A stretch of DNA of 64,000 nucleotides from Sporosarcina sp. NCCP-2222 (GTDB lineage Bacteria > Bacillota > Bacilli > Bacillales_A > Planococcaceae), in assembly GCF_023168145.1 (NCBI RefSeq), contig NZ_BQYK01000004.1, forward strand, positions 297,723 to 361,722. The letters are read 5' to 3'. The position numbers and the translations under genes were made by a program. Numbering within the stretch: the first letter of the stretch is position 1; the number at the start of each line of letters is the position of its first letter. This document shows positions 1-8,141 of the stretch, piece by piece. The notes beneath the pieces were generated by a model that was given only the letters and a program-made list of their open reading frames with translations, was not told where the DNA came from and did no database searches.

Positions 1-224
1 TTTCGCAAATAGTGCGTAATGACTCCATCTTCTTCGTGAACGCCTATATATTGATGCCCTACACTCTCTGCCCAGGCCTTAATATCTGCAATCGATCCTT
101 TATCCGTCGCTTCCACTTCCAGCACTTTTCCCGGAGCCAGCTCCTGCATGACCTTTTTAGTCTTCACGACAGGCATCGGGCAAGCAAGTCCTCTCGCATC
201 TAACTTCATATCTGTCTGTATCAT
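1..224 (-). CDS. TusA-family sulfur carrier (partial, runs off left edge)
   Basis: Cytoplasmic sulfur-carrier protein of the TusA/SirA family, which passes persulfide sulfur between rhodanese-like and DsrE-like partners. The first 74 residues are visible; the family is about 75-80 residues, so only the last few codons are missing. The hallmark CPxP motif is present as CPMP with the sulfur-carrying Cys at residue 15. An AAGGAGAG ribosome site lies 4 nt before the ATG. It is the last visible gene of a co-directional row DsrE2, rhodanese, TusA, and a CsoR-type operator-like palindrome sits just upstream of it. Family call is firm; the sulfur donor and acceptor are inferred from neighbours. Confidence 0.88.
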   Translation of the reverse strand, partial: MIQTDMKLDARGLACPMPVVKTKKVMQELAPGKVLEVEATDKGSIADIKAWAESVGHQYIGVHEEDGVITHYLR

Positions 225-243
225 TTCATCTCTCCTTTATGCC

Positions 244-258
244 TATAGGGGTATACTT
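244..258 (-). promoter_or_regulatory. CstR/CsoR-type operator-like site before tusA
   Basis: On the minus strand the sequence reads TATACCCCTATAGGCATA, an imperfect G/C-tract palindrome of the kind bound by CsoR/CstR repressors. It is the weakest of five similar sites in the window and lies in the 48-bp gap between rhodanese and TusA genes. Confidence 0.5.
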
Positions 259-272
259 ATCAATAAAAATTT

Positions 273-560
273 TTATTCAACCGGACCATCCCACGCAAGC
301 ATACCCCCGGCCATATTCACCACTTTGTATCCGTGGCTCTCCAATAGTTGCGCCGCTCTCCCGCTTCGGCCGCCAGAACGGCAAACCAACGTGTACTCTA
401 TGTTCTTATCTAACTCCTGCATCCGAAATTCCAACAAGCCGAGCGGAATATGAATTGCTCCTGGAATTTTGCCTTCCGCCACTTCGTCTACTTCTCGGAC
501 ATCAATAATATGTTTTACTGGCAACGTTTCTTTTACTTCTGCCGCTGTCATTTCCTTCAT
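273..560 (-). CDS. Single-domain rhodanese
   Basis: A 95-residue single rhodanese domain, a cytoplasmic sulfurtransferase that carries sulfane sulfur as a cysteine persulfide. The active-site loop CRSGGRSG places the catalytic Cys at residue 60, and the DVRE motif typical of the domain is at residues 20-23. The ATG at 560 was chosen because GAGGAG lies 8-13 nt upstream; a longer reading frame would run far back into the DsrE2 gene without a ribosome site. It sits 17 bp after dsrE2 and before tusA, an arrangement like the yrkE-F-H/cst type persulfide-detoxification clusters of Firmicutes. Confidence 0.9.
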   Translation of the reverse strand: MKEMTAAEVKETLPVKHIIDVREVDEVAEGKIPGAIHIPLGLLEFRMQELDKNIEYTLVCRSGGRSGRAAQLLESHGYKVVNMAGGMLAWDGPVE

Positions 561-577
561 TCCACTCACTCCTCTTC

Positions 578-1063
578 TTAAATAAATAGATTGACGTTCC
601 CATCTTGAGCATCTGCCAAGTAGGCAGCAACGCCCGCATATTCGATGCCATCCAACAGCTCTTCCTGTTTCAGCCCAAGCAGATCCATCGTCATCGTACA
701 TGCGACAAGTTTAATATCTTGCTCCTGAGCCAATTCAATTAATTGGGGCAACGTCATCGCATTATGCTTTGACATCACTTGTTTAATCATCTTCGGCCCC
801 ATGCCGGCAAAATTCATTTTGGAAAGGCCCATCTTATCCGCGCCGCGCGGCATCATCTTAGAGAACATGCCCTCAAGAAAACCTTTTTTGACAGGTACCT
901 GTTCCTCTTTCCGAAGTGCGTTCAAGCCCCAAAATGTATGGAATATCGTCACTTCATGATCATAAGCGGCCGCTCCATTCGCGATAATATAGGCGGCCAT
1001 CGCTTTATCGTAATCGCCACTGAATAACACAATGGTCGTCTTTTTTGTTTCTGACAAATTCAT
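578..1063 (-). CDS. DsrE/DsrF-like (DsrE2) sulfur-transfer protein
   Basis: A 161-residue member of the DsrE2 group (YrkE-like), soluble proteins that accept or relay sulfur from TusA. It begins with the beta-strand/loop TTIVLFSGDYDKA and carries one conserved Cys (residue 122, in LVACTMTMDLLG), the expected sulfur-binding cysteine of this family. A methionine- and lysine-rich stretch at about 65-100 matches the family insertion. AGGAAG lies upstream of the ATG. It is first of the row dsrE2-rhodanese-tusA, directly behind a near-perfect CstR-type palindrome, so persulfide-inducible expression is likely. Confidence 0.85.
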   Translation of the reverse strand: MNLSETKKTTIVLFSGDYDKAMAAYIIANGAAAYDHEVTIFHTFWGLNALRKEEQVPVKKGFLEGMFSKMMPRGADKMGLSKMNFAGMGPKMIKQVMSKHNAMTLPQLIELAQEQDIKLVACTMTMDLLGLKQEELLDGIEYAGVAAYLADAQDGNVNLFI

Positions 1064-1086
1064 CTTCCTTCCTCTTTTTGATTACC

Positions 1087-1104
1087 CCTACCCCATGGGG
1101 TATT
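1087..1104 (-). promoter_or_regulatory. CstR operator (strong palindrome) upstream of dsrE2
   Basis: Contains the perfect 14-bp palindrome TACCCCATGGGGTA (1089-1102), the classic CsoR/CstR-family G/C-tract operator, in the short gap between the regulator gene and dsrE2. A further TACCCC half-site precedes it. Confidence 0.78.
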
Positions 1105-1132
1105 ATATGTTGTAAAAAGAAAAGAGTCCATC

Positions 1133-1396
1133 TTACCGACTCTTCACTAGCAGTTCGACTGCTTCTTTCACAATCTCTTCTTGTGTACGGTGATCGTTTT
1201 CATCTTTATTTTGTATACACTCGATGAGATTGGAACTGACAATGACACCGATTGTCCGATCAATAGCCGTCCGGGAAGCCGACAATTGGGTAATGACATC
1301 TTTACAGTTCTGCTCTTCTTCCATCATCCGCAGAATGCCTTTTATCTGGCCTTCAATCCGCCGCAATCTGTTTTTGATTTTATCATCATACTCCAC
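1133..1396 (-). CDS. cstR: CstR-type persulfide-sensing repressor (CsoR/FrmR family, DUF156)
   Basis: An 87-residue all-helical repressor of the CsoR family. Its cysteines are at positions 31 and 60, the same numbers as in Staphylococcus aureus CstR, where they form di- to tetrasulfide links on persulfide exposure. The histidine that completes the copper site of CsoR proteins is absent (Asn at 56 lies nearby), which argues for CstR rather than a copper sensor. It starts with GTG, 8 nt after AGGAGGTT. G/C-tract palindromes lie both upstream of the gene and between it and dsrE2, so autoregulation and control of the sulfur genes are expected. Confidence 0.85.
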   Translation of the reverse strand: MEYDDKIKNRLRRIEGQIKGILRMMEEEQNCKDVITQLSASRTAIDRTIGVIVSSNLIECIQNKDENDHRTQEEIVKEAVELLVKSR

Positions 1397-1434
1397 GTCG
1401 CAACCTCCTTTCTGTTCAGCTCTACGCTTATATT

Positions 1435-1450
1435 ATACCCCAATAGGTAT
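1435..1450 (+). promoter_or_regulatory. CstR operator upstream of cstR
   Basis: ATACCCCAATAGGTAT, a CsoR/CstR-type palindrome 39 bp before the cstR start codon, consistent with autoregulation. Confidence 0.65.
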
Positions 1451-1635
1451 TTTGTCAACACACCAATTTTAATAAAATCTCCGCTTCTGCAATCTTCGAC
1501 AAATTATGGTATACTAGTACTAGACAACTCGAAATAGATCGGCTTCGACTAGTTGTTTTTCCATCTTCTACTGCCCAGTCTGCTAAAGACTGCCGGCCTG
1601 CTAGAAAGATGAAAATCACAATGGGAGGGTTTCGA

Positions 1636-1857
1636 TTGGCATTTCCACGCAAGGAAAAAGACATTTCAGATTTTGTCGCAGCTCGTCATATTGACGAAGA
1701 GATTTCATTTGTCCGTAATGATTACGAGGTAAACGGAACGATCCACAAGATTCTCGAGAACTCTGTCATCGTGAAGATTTCCGAAGAGGATGCAGAACGG
1801 ATTGGCGCTGCCTCCGATCTTACGGTTGTTTCACATAAGAACTACTCTGTCTGCTAA
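1636..1857 (+). CDS. YkvS-like DUF2187 small protein
   Basis: A 73-residue protein resembling the DUF2187 (YkvS) family: a small beta-rich domain with the pattern 'ISFVRNDYEVNGTIHKILENSVIVKI', typical of short SH3-like nucleic-acid- or ligand-binding barrels in Bacillales. No biochemical role is established. The TTG at 1636 is the preferred start because GGAGGG lies exactly 6 nt upstream and the family begins with MAFPRK-like residues; an ATG 27 nt earlier lacks a ribosome site. It is a single-gene unit ended by a strong terminator. Function unknown. Confidence 0.7.
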   Translation: MAFPRKEKDISDFVAARHIDEEISFVRNDYEVNGTIHKILENSVIVKISEEDAERIGAASDLTVVSHKNYSVC

Positions 1858-1868
1858 GGCAGGCGATT

Positions 1869-1921
1869 GAAAAGGACTGTCCCGTCAGCCGAAATGGCAA
1901 CGGAGGCAGTCCTTCTTTTTT
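1869..1921 (+). terminator. Rho-independent terminator
   Basis: AAGGACTG ... CAGTCCTT stem followed by a T-rich run, 12 bp after the YkvS-like gene; it also separates it from the convergent exporter gene. Confidence 0.75.
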
Positions 1922-1923
1922 CT

Positions 1924-2934
1924 TTAAATAATGAAATACGCCACAATGGAAAGCGCAATAGATGCTATCGTCATAGCGAGTAGCGGTTTCATTGCACGTT
2001 CACGAAGATCCCGCAAACTGACATTAAGACCGAGACCGACCATGGCAGCTGTCAATAACCAAGTGGTAATCGTGCTGATACTAGCCATTACGCTGTCCGA
2101 CACGGGAATAGAATGGCCAAGTACATAGCTTCCGAACAAGCTAAGCACAATGAAACCGACCAAAAACCATGGGAACTCGATTTTGCTTTGTTCTTCCTCG
2201 GGATTTCCTTTGCTTTTACGCTTCATAAAATAAATGAAAATGAAACAGAGAGGAACGAGCAGGAATACCCTGCCGAGTTTCGCCAGCAATGCAATAGCCA
2301 GCGCATCTTCTCCTGCGGGTGCCGCTGCAATTGCTACATGGGCAAGCTCGTGCAGGCTCATGCCAGACCAAATTCCATAGTCTGTCGGAATGAGTGGTAA
2401 TATCGGTCGTAAAATCGTATACCCGATGGCAAATACAGTTCCCATCATGGCGATGATTCCCACGCCAATAGCCGTATCCTCATCTTTCGTCTTTAAAATT
2501 GGCGCCACCGCGGCAATCGCGGCTGCCCCGCATACCCCGGTACCTACCCCTAATAGAAGAGAAATGTTTCTATCCGCTTTTAACCATTTCGCCAGAAGTA
2601 CCGTAAAGCCGATGGCGAATGCAATGATAAACGCATCGCGCACAAGCAAGCCGAGCCCGTCACGGAAAACGACATCTATGTTTAATTTCAATCCGTACAA
2701 AATAATTGCAAGCCGCAAGAGTTTTTTTGAAGAAAAAGTAATGCCCGGCCGCAAAATTTCCGGATAACCGAAAAACTGCCGGTAGGCGACAGCAATAATA
2801 ATGGCGCTCGCCAATTGGCCAATATGATCGAACCCCGGTACCTTTGCTAATAAAAATCCTAAAAATGCAATAAAGAATGTAAAAGCGATTCCCGCAATCC
2901 AAAGACCCGTTTTGTTTTTTGATTGTCCGTTCAT
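1924..2934 (-). CDS. YeiH-family putative sulfate exporter (UPF0324)
   Basis: A 336-residue integral membrane protein with about ten hydrophobic segments, member of the YeiH/UPF0324 'putative sulfate exporter' family. Family landmarks visible include GVGTGVCGAAAIAA near residues 130-145 and SLHELAHVA, which are strongly conserved though the transported anion is not proven. The ATG at 2934 follows AGGAGGTG by 6 nt; an upstream in-frame ATG would add an unlikely poly-Ile leader. It is divergent from a LysR-type regulator, the usual partner of yeiH genes, and next to the persulfide module, fitting disposal of sulfur oxyanions. Confidence 0.82.
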   Translation of the reverse strand: MNGQSKNKTGLWIAGIAFTFFIAFLGFLLAKVPGFDHIGQLASAIIIAVAYRQFFGYPEILRPGITFSSKKLLRLAIILYGLKLNIDVVFRDGLGLLVRDAFIIAFAIGFTVLLAKWLKADRNISLLLGVGTGVCGAAAIAAVAPILKTKDEDTAIGVGIIAMMGTVFAIGYTILRPILPLIPTDYGIWSGMSLHELAHVAIAAAPAGEDALAIALLAKLGRVFLLVPLCFIFIYFMKRKSKGNPEEEQSKIEFPWFLVGFIVLSLFGSYVLGHSIPVSDSVMASISTITTWLLTAAMVGLGLNVSLRDLRERAMKPLLAMTIASIALSIVAYFII

Positions 2935-2973
2935 TGGTACACCTCCTAGTCTTAGGATAATATCCGTATTTAT

Positions 2974-3020
2974 ATAAGTAAAATAAATTATAATAATGAT
3001 TATGATAAGTAAAAACTTAT
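2974..3020. promoter_or_regulatory. Shared yeiH/lysR control region with LysR-type palindrome
   Basis: The 109-bp divergent gap holds a perfect inverted repeat ATAAGT-AAAA-ACTTAT (3005-3020) and a second copy of ATAAGTAAAA at 2974-2983, 31 bp away, as expected for a LysR-type regulator with recognition and activation sites three helical turns apart. TAATAATGATTATGA at 2991-3005 also resembles a Fur/PerR box (13 of 15 positions of the 7-1-7 Fur form). Confidence 0.55.
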
Positions 3021-3043
3021 GATAGAACATCGGGGGGATGGGA

Positions 3044-3967
3044 ATGGATACGCAATTACAGATTTTTATTACGGTTGCCGAGAAACAGAGCTTCTCGCGC
3101 GCAGCCGAAATCCATCATATGACGCAGCCTGCTGTGAGCCAATATATCCGCTCACTAGAAGAGGAGATCGGCGTCCGGCTGCTTGAACGGACAAATAAAT
3201 ATGTACGTCTCAATACAGCAGGAGACATCGTCTATCATCATGCCAAGGAAATCATGGCACTCTATGGAAAGATGCAACATCTCGTCGACGACCTTACGAA
3301 TAAAGCGAGCGGTGCATTGTCAATTGGCGCGAGCTACACATTCGGCGAGTATGTCTTGCCCCATATTCTTGCGGAATTAAAGGCGCGCTACCCTGCTATC
3401 ATACCCACCGTCACAATCGGCAATACATCCACCATTGCGCAGCTTGTCGCAAGACATAAACTCGACGTCGGCGTCGTGGAAGGACAGTTTCAAGAATCCA
3501 AATTGATTGCGGAAGAGTTGGCGGAAGACACGATGGTCGTGGTCTGTTCCCCTTCCAGCCCACTTGCCGAGTTCCGGAAGGAAACAGAATCGATAGATAT
3601 GAAACGCTTGGAGAATGAAACGTGGATTATTCGAGAAGCCGGCTCTGGGACGCGCGAAGCAATCGATACTGTGTTTGCCCAACACGGATTAAGCCCCGCT
3701 TCCGTCATGCACTTCAGCAGCACCCAGCCGATCAAAGAATCCGTCGAGGCTGGACTCGGCATCAGTCTGCTTTCCTATTGGTCCATACAAAAGGAATTGA
3801 AGCACGGGGAATTATGCGTCTTGAATGTGAAAGGGCTGCCGTACGTAAGAACATTCTCCGCCGTAACTGGTACACCTTTTCAAACCAAAGCGCTTGAAGT
3901 ATTTATCGATTTGTTGTGGGAGAGTAAGCTGTTGGCTCCGTTTGGCGGGAATACGGATGGGATTTGA
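3044..3967 (+). CDS. LysR-type transcriptional regulator (YeiE/CysL-like)
   Basis: About 307 residues: N-terminal winged helix-turn-helix (roughly residues 1-60, FSRAAEIHHMTQPAVSQYIRSLEEEIG) and a C-terminal periplasmic-binding-like effector domain. It is divergent from the YeiH-type exporter, which it probably activates; YeiE and CysL relatives respond to sulfur or anion signals. Two ATGs are possible; the one at 3044 is preferred because the GGGGGG ribosome site ends 6 nt before it but directly abuts the ATG at 3038. The effector is unknown. Confidence 0.85.
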   Translation: MDTQLQIFITVAEKQSFSRAAEIHHMTQPAVSQYIRSLEEEIGVRLLERTNKYVRLNTAGDIVYHHAKEIMALYGKMQHLVDDLTNKASGALSIGASYTFGEYVLPHILAELKARYPAIIPTVTIGNTSTIAQLVARHKLDVGVVEGQFQESKLIAEELAEDTMVVVCSPSSPLAEFRKETESIDMKRLENETWIIREAGSGTREAIDTVFAQHGLSPASVMHFSSTQPIKESVEAGLGISLLSYWSIQKELKHGELCVLNVKGLPYVRTFSAVTGTPFQTKALEVFIDLLWESKLLAPFGGNTDGI

Positions 3968-4086
3968 GTTGGAGATCCTATGAAATACTGTTTGCATACT
4001 GAAGCTAAGAAAGAGGAGTAACTTGGCTACTCTTCTTTCTTGGCTTCTTCGTATAGGCAAGCTCTGTGATTAATTCATTCTAGTAG

Positions 4087-4590
4087 TTAGTCAGTGTATA
4101 CCATACTTTTTAAGAACTCAATTTTTCTACTATCTTTATTATTATTTTTATTCGCCCGGTAACTATCTTTTGAGGAAGACTCGTATATAGAAAGATATTG
4201 CTCAGGAGTTAGCAAATAATATGTTATTTCTTCTATTTGATGCAATTCTAATTCATCCAGTTGTATTCCTGCAAAGTCTGGAAGGGTGTCTATAATACCA
4301 AATGCAACGGATAAGCCTTCTTTAGAAAACTCATGTTCATGCAAATTAATTAAGTTATATCCCATTGATTCCATGATATTTATTACTTTGTCCCAGTTAT
4401 ATATAGATAATTCCGGCGGGACTTCCCAACCTCTCTTATCTCCAGGTACAAGAATGTCTACATCTTGTGCATCCCAACTCGTTTCAGTTACAATTTCCAA
4501 ACCCACCGATCCGATTAATAAAGGAACTATATTAATGTCGTTTAGTTTTCTTGAAATGCTAATAAACTCATCAAATTTTGCATTGCTCAT
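4087..4590 (-). CDS. Nucleotidyltransferase-like hypothetical protein
   Basis: A 167-residue soluble protein. Residues about 25-50 (LIGSVGLEIVTET...DAQDVDILVPGD) resemble the GS...DxD metal-binding motif of minimal nucleotidyltransferases, and the rest is acidic without known catalytic motifs. GGAAGGAG precedes the ATG. The gene is clearly more AT-rich than its neighbours and stands alone between a regulator and a chemoreceptor, which suggests horizontal acquisition. Antitoxin-like MNT proteins and drug-modifying enzymes share this fold, but no toxin partner is adjacent. Function not assigned. Confidence 0.6.
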   Translation of the reverse strand: MSNAKFDEFISISRKLNDINIVPLLIGSVGLEIVTETSWDAQDVDILVPGDKRGWEVPPELSIYNWDKVINIMESMGYNLINLHEHEFSKEGLSVAFGIIDTLPDFAGIQLDELELHQIEEITYYLLTPEQYLSIYESSSKDSYRANKNNNKDSRKIEFLKSMVYTD

Positions 4591-4910
4591 TTGGCTCCTT
4601 CCTTCCCCAATCATATCTTTTTTCAAAGTGACCTGCTCATTAAATGAAAGCAAAAGCAGAATCAGTGTGATGCTGATTAATATTTTATTTTAATAGTTAA
4701 TTTGCCTATCACATAAGATGTCGATGCTATTTATTTATGCTGTGTACTTTATTTACTTCTTCTTTGGTTAGCTGTTTAATTTACTATTCAAATCTCCGTT
4801 TTTATCTCACTTCAAATTCTCTTTCGCGAAGAAAACTGCTTATCCTTCATCTCAATAAGCACATCATGTTGAAATGGCTAACTTTTTTTCGTAAATTCTC
4901 CTTCACCTAT
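4591..4910. other. AT-rich intergenic stretch, no gene recognised
   Basis: About 320 AT-rich bases between the nucleotidyltransferase-like orphan and the chemoreceptor promoter. No ribosome-site-preceded reading frame or RNA motif was recognised; it shares the low GC of the orphan gene and may be part of the same insertion. Confidence 0.4.
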
Positions 4911-4938
4911 TTGACACATTAAAGTTAATAGGATAATT
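4911..4938 (+). promoter_or_regulatory. Probable sigma-A promoter of chemoreceptor
   Basis: TTGACA (4911-4916) followed after 15 bp by GATAAT (4932-4937); start site would be about 65 bp before the GTG start codon. The spacer is short, so the call is tentative. Confidence 0.45.
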
Positions 4939-5011
4939 TACATTCATGTATTTTAGGTCTAAACTAACTAGCAGTCATTACTATTTTACTATTTTATTTG
5001 AGGTGTCTACT

Positions 5012-6706
5012 GTGAAAAAAATAATTCATTTCAAAACTCTGCGAATGCGAATATTATCCGGATTTGCGATTGTCTTTTTGCTCACCAGCATGTATAGCGG
5101 GTACATTTATTTTGTTAACAAGGAGGCTATTCAGCGAACTGAACAGATTGTGACGAAGCAAGTTGCACTTCTTGATGCTTATCAAAATATGTCTACTTCT
5201 ATGTCTGTTCGTGTCGCTGCGGCTCGCGGGTATCTCCTTTCCGGCGAACAAAGGCTGCTAGATACATTCCAGGAATACATCGACTTTGGTATCGAAAACG
5301 AGAAGATTATCCATGAACTGCAAGATAGTGAGGAATTCGATGCATTGATTGAACGGACTGTCGCATGGCGTTCCTACCTTTCAAAAAACGTATTCGACGT
5401 TTATGCCAAAGGAAATAAAGATCAAGCGATTGCCAATATGACAACCAAAGATCAAGAATCGACTGACATTCGACTCGCATATGAACAGTTCGCGAAAGAT
5501 AGTCGAACTGAAATTGAAGAAATTGGAGCCAATATGATTGCAATGACCAAAAAGAACATGATGATCAGCATCATACTTGCAATTAGCATAAGCTTGCTTT
5601 CTATTACGATTGCTTTGTTGACAGCTCAATCCATTTCCAAACCAATCAAACGTTTAGCCGGAAGAATGGTTAATATTGCTGAAGGGGATATCAGCCAGGA
5701 ACCCCTCCCTGTCACGACAGAAGACGAAGTAGGCCAATTAACAAAAGCGACAAATCATATGGCTGCACGTCTAAATGATTTGCTTCAGCAGATTAATACA
5801 GTGGCCGGTACTGTAGCCGCGCATAGTGAAGAATTGACACAGTCCGCTTCAGAAGTGAAAGCAGGAACATCCCAAGTCGCAATGACAATGCAAGAGTTGG
5901 CTGTTGGTTCTGAAACACAAGCAAACAGCGCGAGCGACCTAGCTTCTATCATGAGTGACTTTGCAATGAAGGTAGACGAATCAAGTGAAAATGGGGAAAT
6001 TGTTAAAAGGGATTCCAATACAGTATTGGAAATGACCGCGGATGGCCGGCAATTAATGGCTACTTCAACAGAACAGATGGCTCGGATCCATACACTTGTT
6101 CAAGATTCCGTGCAAAAAGTAGAAGGGCTTGCCATTCAATCACAAGAAATCTCTAAACTTGTTACCGTCATTAATGACATCGCGGCTCAAACAAATTTGC
6201 TTGCCTTAAATGCAGCAATTGAAGCGGCACGGGCAGGAGAGCAAGGCAGAGGCTTTGCTGTTGTAGCGGATGAAGTGAGGAAACTCGCAGAACAAGTAAC
6301 AAACTCTGTCTCTGATATTTCAACAATCGTCGAAGGAATTCAAAATGAAACAAAAGTAGTCAGCCAATCCTTAGTCGCCGGTTATAAGGAAGTAGAGCTT
6401 GGCACGAATCAGATTCGCACCACTGGAGAAACTTTCGAAAAGATTAGCACTACGGTATCTCATATGGATCAGAACATCAAACACGTCACCAATAATTTAC
6501 TTGATATTGTGGAGAGTACAAAGCGTATTAATAATACGATTGATGATATTGCCTCCGTTGCTGAGGAAGCGGCAGCCGGAGTGGAGCAGACTTCTGCTTC
6601 TGTCCAGCAATCCTCCAGCTCAATGGATGAAGTGGCAGCAAGCTCCGAACAGCTCGCAACACTTTCGGAAGAATTGAATGGATTGGTACAACAATTTAAA
6701 ATCTAA
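5012..6706 (+). CDS. Methyl-accepting chemotaxis protein
   Basis: A 564-residue transmembrane chemoreceptor. Segments in order: N-terminal membrane helix (about 12-32), extracytoplasmic helical sensor region of roughly 155 residues resembling a four-helix bundle (CHASE3/MCP-type), second membrane helix (about 185-205), HAMP domain, and a long coiled-coil signalling domain whose tip contains the invariant [21 protein letters not shown] stretch that binds CheA/CheW. The GTG at 5012 follows GAGGTG by 6 nt and gives a standard short basic N-terminus. No che genes are nearby. Ligand unknown. Confidence 0.9.
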   Translation: MKKIIHFKTLRMRILSGFAIVFLLTSMYSGYIYFVNKEAIQRTEQIVTKQVALLDAYQNMSTSMSVRVAAARGYLLSGEQRLLDTFQEYIDFGIENEKIIHELQDSEEFDALIERTVAWRSYLSKNVFDVYAKGNKDQAIANMTTKDQESTDIRLAYEQFAKDSRTEIEEIGANMIAMTKKNMMISIILAISISLLSITIALLTAQSISKPIKRLAGRMVNIAEGDISQEPLPVTTEDEVGQLTKATNHMAARLNDLLQQINTVAGTVAAHSEELTQSASEVKAGTSQVAMTMQELAVGSETQANSASDLASIMSDFAMKVDESSENGEIVKRDSNTVLEMTADGRQLMATSTEQMARIHTLVQDSVQKVEGLAIQSQEISKLVTVINDIAAQTNLLALNAAIEAARAGEQGRGFAVVADEVRKLAEQVTNSVSDISTIVEGIQNETKVVSQSLVAGYKEVELGTNQIRTTGETFEKISTTVSHMDQNIKHVTNNLLDIVESTKRINNTIDDIASVAEEAAAGVEQTSASVQQSSSSMDEVAASSEQLATLSEELNGLVQQFKI

Positions 6707-6721
6707 AGGTTTAGTACACAT

Positions 6722-6758
6722 GGGGTTGGATCGAAACGGTATCCAACCCCTTTTGTTT
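6722..6758 (+). terminator. Rho-independent terminator
   Basis: Perfect 10-bp stem GGGGTTGGAT / ATCCAACCCC with loop CGAAACGGT and a TTTTGTTT tail, 15 bp after the chemoreceptor stop. Confidence 0.88.
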
Positions 6759-6763
6759 AACCT

Positions 6764-7714
6764 TCAACGCCCTAATCCAGGCTTTAATTCATAAAAAGAA
6801 ACGCCATCTTCCTGAGGAGACATGAAATAAATTCTTTGATTCTCCACCCGGATTGGATGCTCTGCAAAGTAAATGGATTGTTCGTAAGGAACCTGGACAC
6901 TGCCTATTTCCTTCCCCTTTTTATCCGTTACATAGATACGTGAAACGGTGGAGATTGGGCTTTCGTCCTTTACTTCCAGCTTTTCATAAATGATTTGGTT
7001 TGCCTGTACATCGTGAATGGTGAGGGCTCCATACGTTTCTTCGAATGGTATGTCGATAACTGATTCATGTTCTGATTCAGTTACAATGAGCTGCCCGTTC
7101 TTTTCATCCACTCGCCTTGGTGCAACTGTCAAATCACCAAAGGACTTAACGAATGGCTCAATTTGATTGTCAGCTACTGAAAGCGTTCGACTTCCCCCTT
7201 GATGGACGAAGATGTCTCCCTTCGAATTTACCGTTAGACCTGTGGGAATAAATTTGTGTTGCTGCAACGGAAGGTTATTTACTAATACGCCTTCCTTGTC
7301 ATAAATTAAGACGCCTTGTCTTTCATCCAATACATAGATTGTTCCTTCTTGGTCGACATAAATGTCTTTTAGCGAAGCATCATCATCTAGTCTGAAATTG
7401 ATTATTTTCTCTTCCCCATCCGTTACCACCACTTGCTTGGCCGCATTGTCTAATATATAAAAGACATCCTCTTTCACAAAAAAACTCACGGGCGCAAGGT
7501 CAGTTCCTTCTAGGATCCTCTGGGGCTTCCCGATTTGCCCATCGTCCATTCCGTACTCAAGCGAAAAGAGCTTCTCTATCTGCTCGGCCGCACCCCAATC
7601 CGGCTCGACCTCTTGCCTTGCTTCTCGCTGAACGTTTGATTTGCTCAAAACGATAGTAATCAGCACACCCGCGATGAGCACAGCGACCACAACTATCCAC
7701 TGCCATTTTTTCAT
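6764..7714 (-). CDS. Membrane-anchored beta-propeller-like protein, unknown function
   Basis: A 316-residue protein with one N-terminal membrane anchor (about residues 4-24; no lipobox Cys) and an extracytoplasmic domain made of repeating short beta units (for example LKDIYVDQEGTIYVLDERQGVLIYDKEG), the look of an NHL/YncE-type propeller. No catalytic motif recognised. GGAGGCGG precedes the ATG. It heads a co-directional row with two further small genes of unknown role, though it is downstream of them in the transcript. Could be a surface scaffold or sensor; I cannot assign a function. Confidence 0.65.
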   Translation of the reverse strand: MKKWQWIVVVAVLIAGVLITIVLSKSNVQREARQEVEPDWGAAEQIEKLFSLEYGMDDGQIGKPQRILEGTDLAPVSFFVKEDVFYILDNAAKQVVVTDGEEKIINFRLDDDASLKDIYVDQEGTIYVLDERQGVLIYDKEGVLVNNLPLQQHKFIPTGLTVNSKGDIFVHQGGSRTLSVADNQIEPFVKSFGDLTVAPRRVDEKNGQLIVTESEHESVIDIPFEETYGALTIHDVQANQIIYEKLEVKDESPISTVSRIYVTDKKGKEIGSVQVPYEQSIYFAEHPIRVENQRIYFMSPQEDGVSFYELKPGLGR

Positions 7715-7770
7715 TACAAACCGCCTCCACTTACTGTGAATCCTTCATTCCACAAGAGGTTTGCAGCTAG

Positions 7771-8121
7771 TTACATAGAAGTGATGAACAACAGAAGAAG
7801 CATAAAAGCCGCCATAAACATACTAATTACAATAAGGAGCATGGCTGCGAGAACATTGTTTCGAAACTCCTTGATTCCAGAAATAAAACCAAAGATCACG
7901 ACGCCCCACCAGAGAATGTCTAATAATAGATCCGAACTATTGGCGAAACTTCCCGTGACAAAGGCAATGAAGATGCCGACTTGAAGCAAAAAAGCGATCC
8001 ATGCTGTTATCGAGGGCTTTCTTTGAGCCTCTCGATGTCGGAAAAATAACGTTATGCCCAAGCCAGCAGTAATGAGAAAGAGGGTTAGCATAATGAGCAT
8101 GAATAAAATTGAGAAAGACAT
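7771..8121 (-). CDS. Small membrane protein, four predicted helices
   Basis: A 116-residue very hydrophobic protein with four predicted membrane spans (about 3-25, 38-60, 68-85, 92-114) and a short basic loop HREAQRK after the first. No known domain recognised. The AGGGGG ribosome site lies unusually far (about 15 nt) from the ATG, so the start may differ. It lies 20 bp after the preceding gene on the same strand and is probably cotranscribed with it. Confidence 0.6.
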   Translation of the reverse strand: MSFSILFMLIMLTLFLITAGLGITLFFRHREAQRKPSITAWIAFLLQVGIFIAFVTGSFANSSDLLLDILWWGVVIFGFISGIKEFRNNVLAAMLLIVISMFMAAFMLLLLFITSM

Positions 8122-8141
8122 AATATAATCTTGCTTACCCC

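Noticed and set aside
1133-1396. Copper-sensing CsoR
   Set aside because: The histidine of the copper site is missing and the two cysteines sit at CstR positions 31 and 60; neighbours are sulfurtransferases, not copper ATPases.
2991-3005. Definite Fur box before yeiH
   Set aside because: Two mismatches to the 7-1-7 form in a very AT-rich region and overlap with the LysR-type repeat make this uncertain; mentioned only within the promoter entry.
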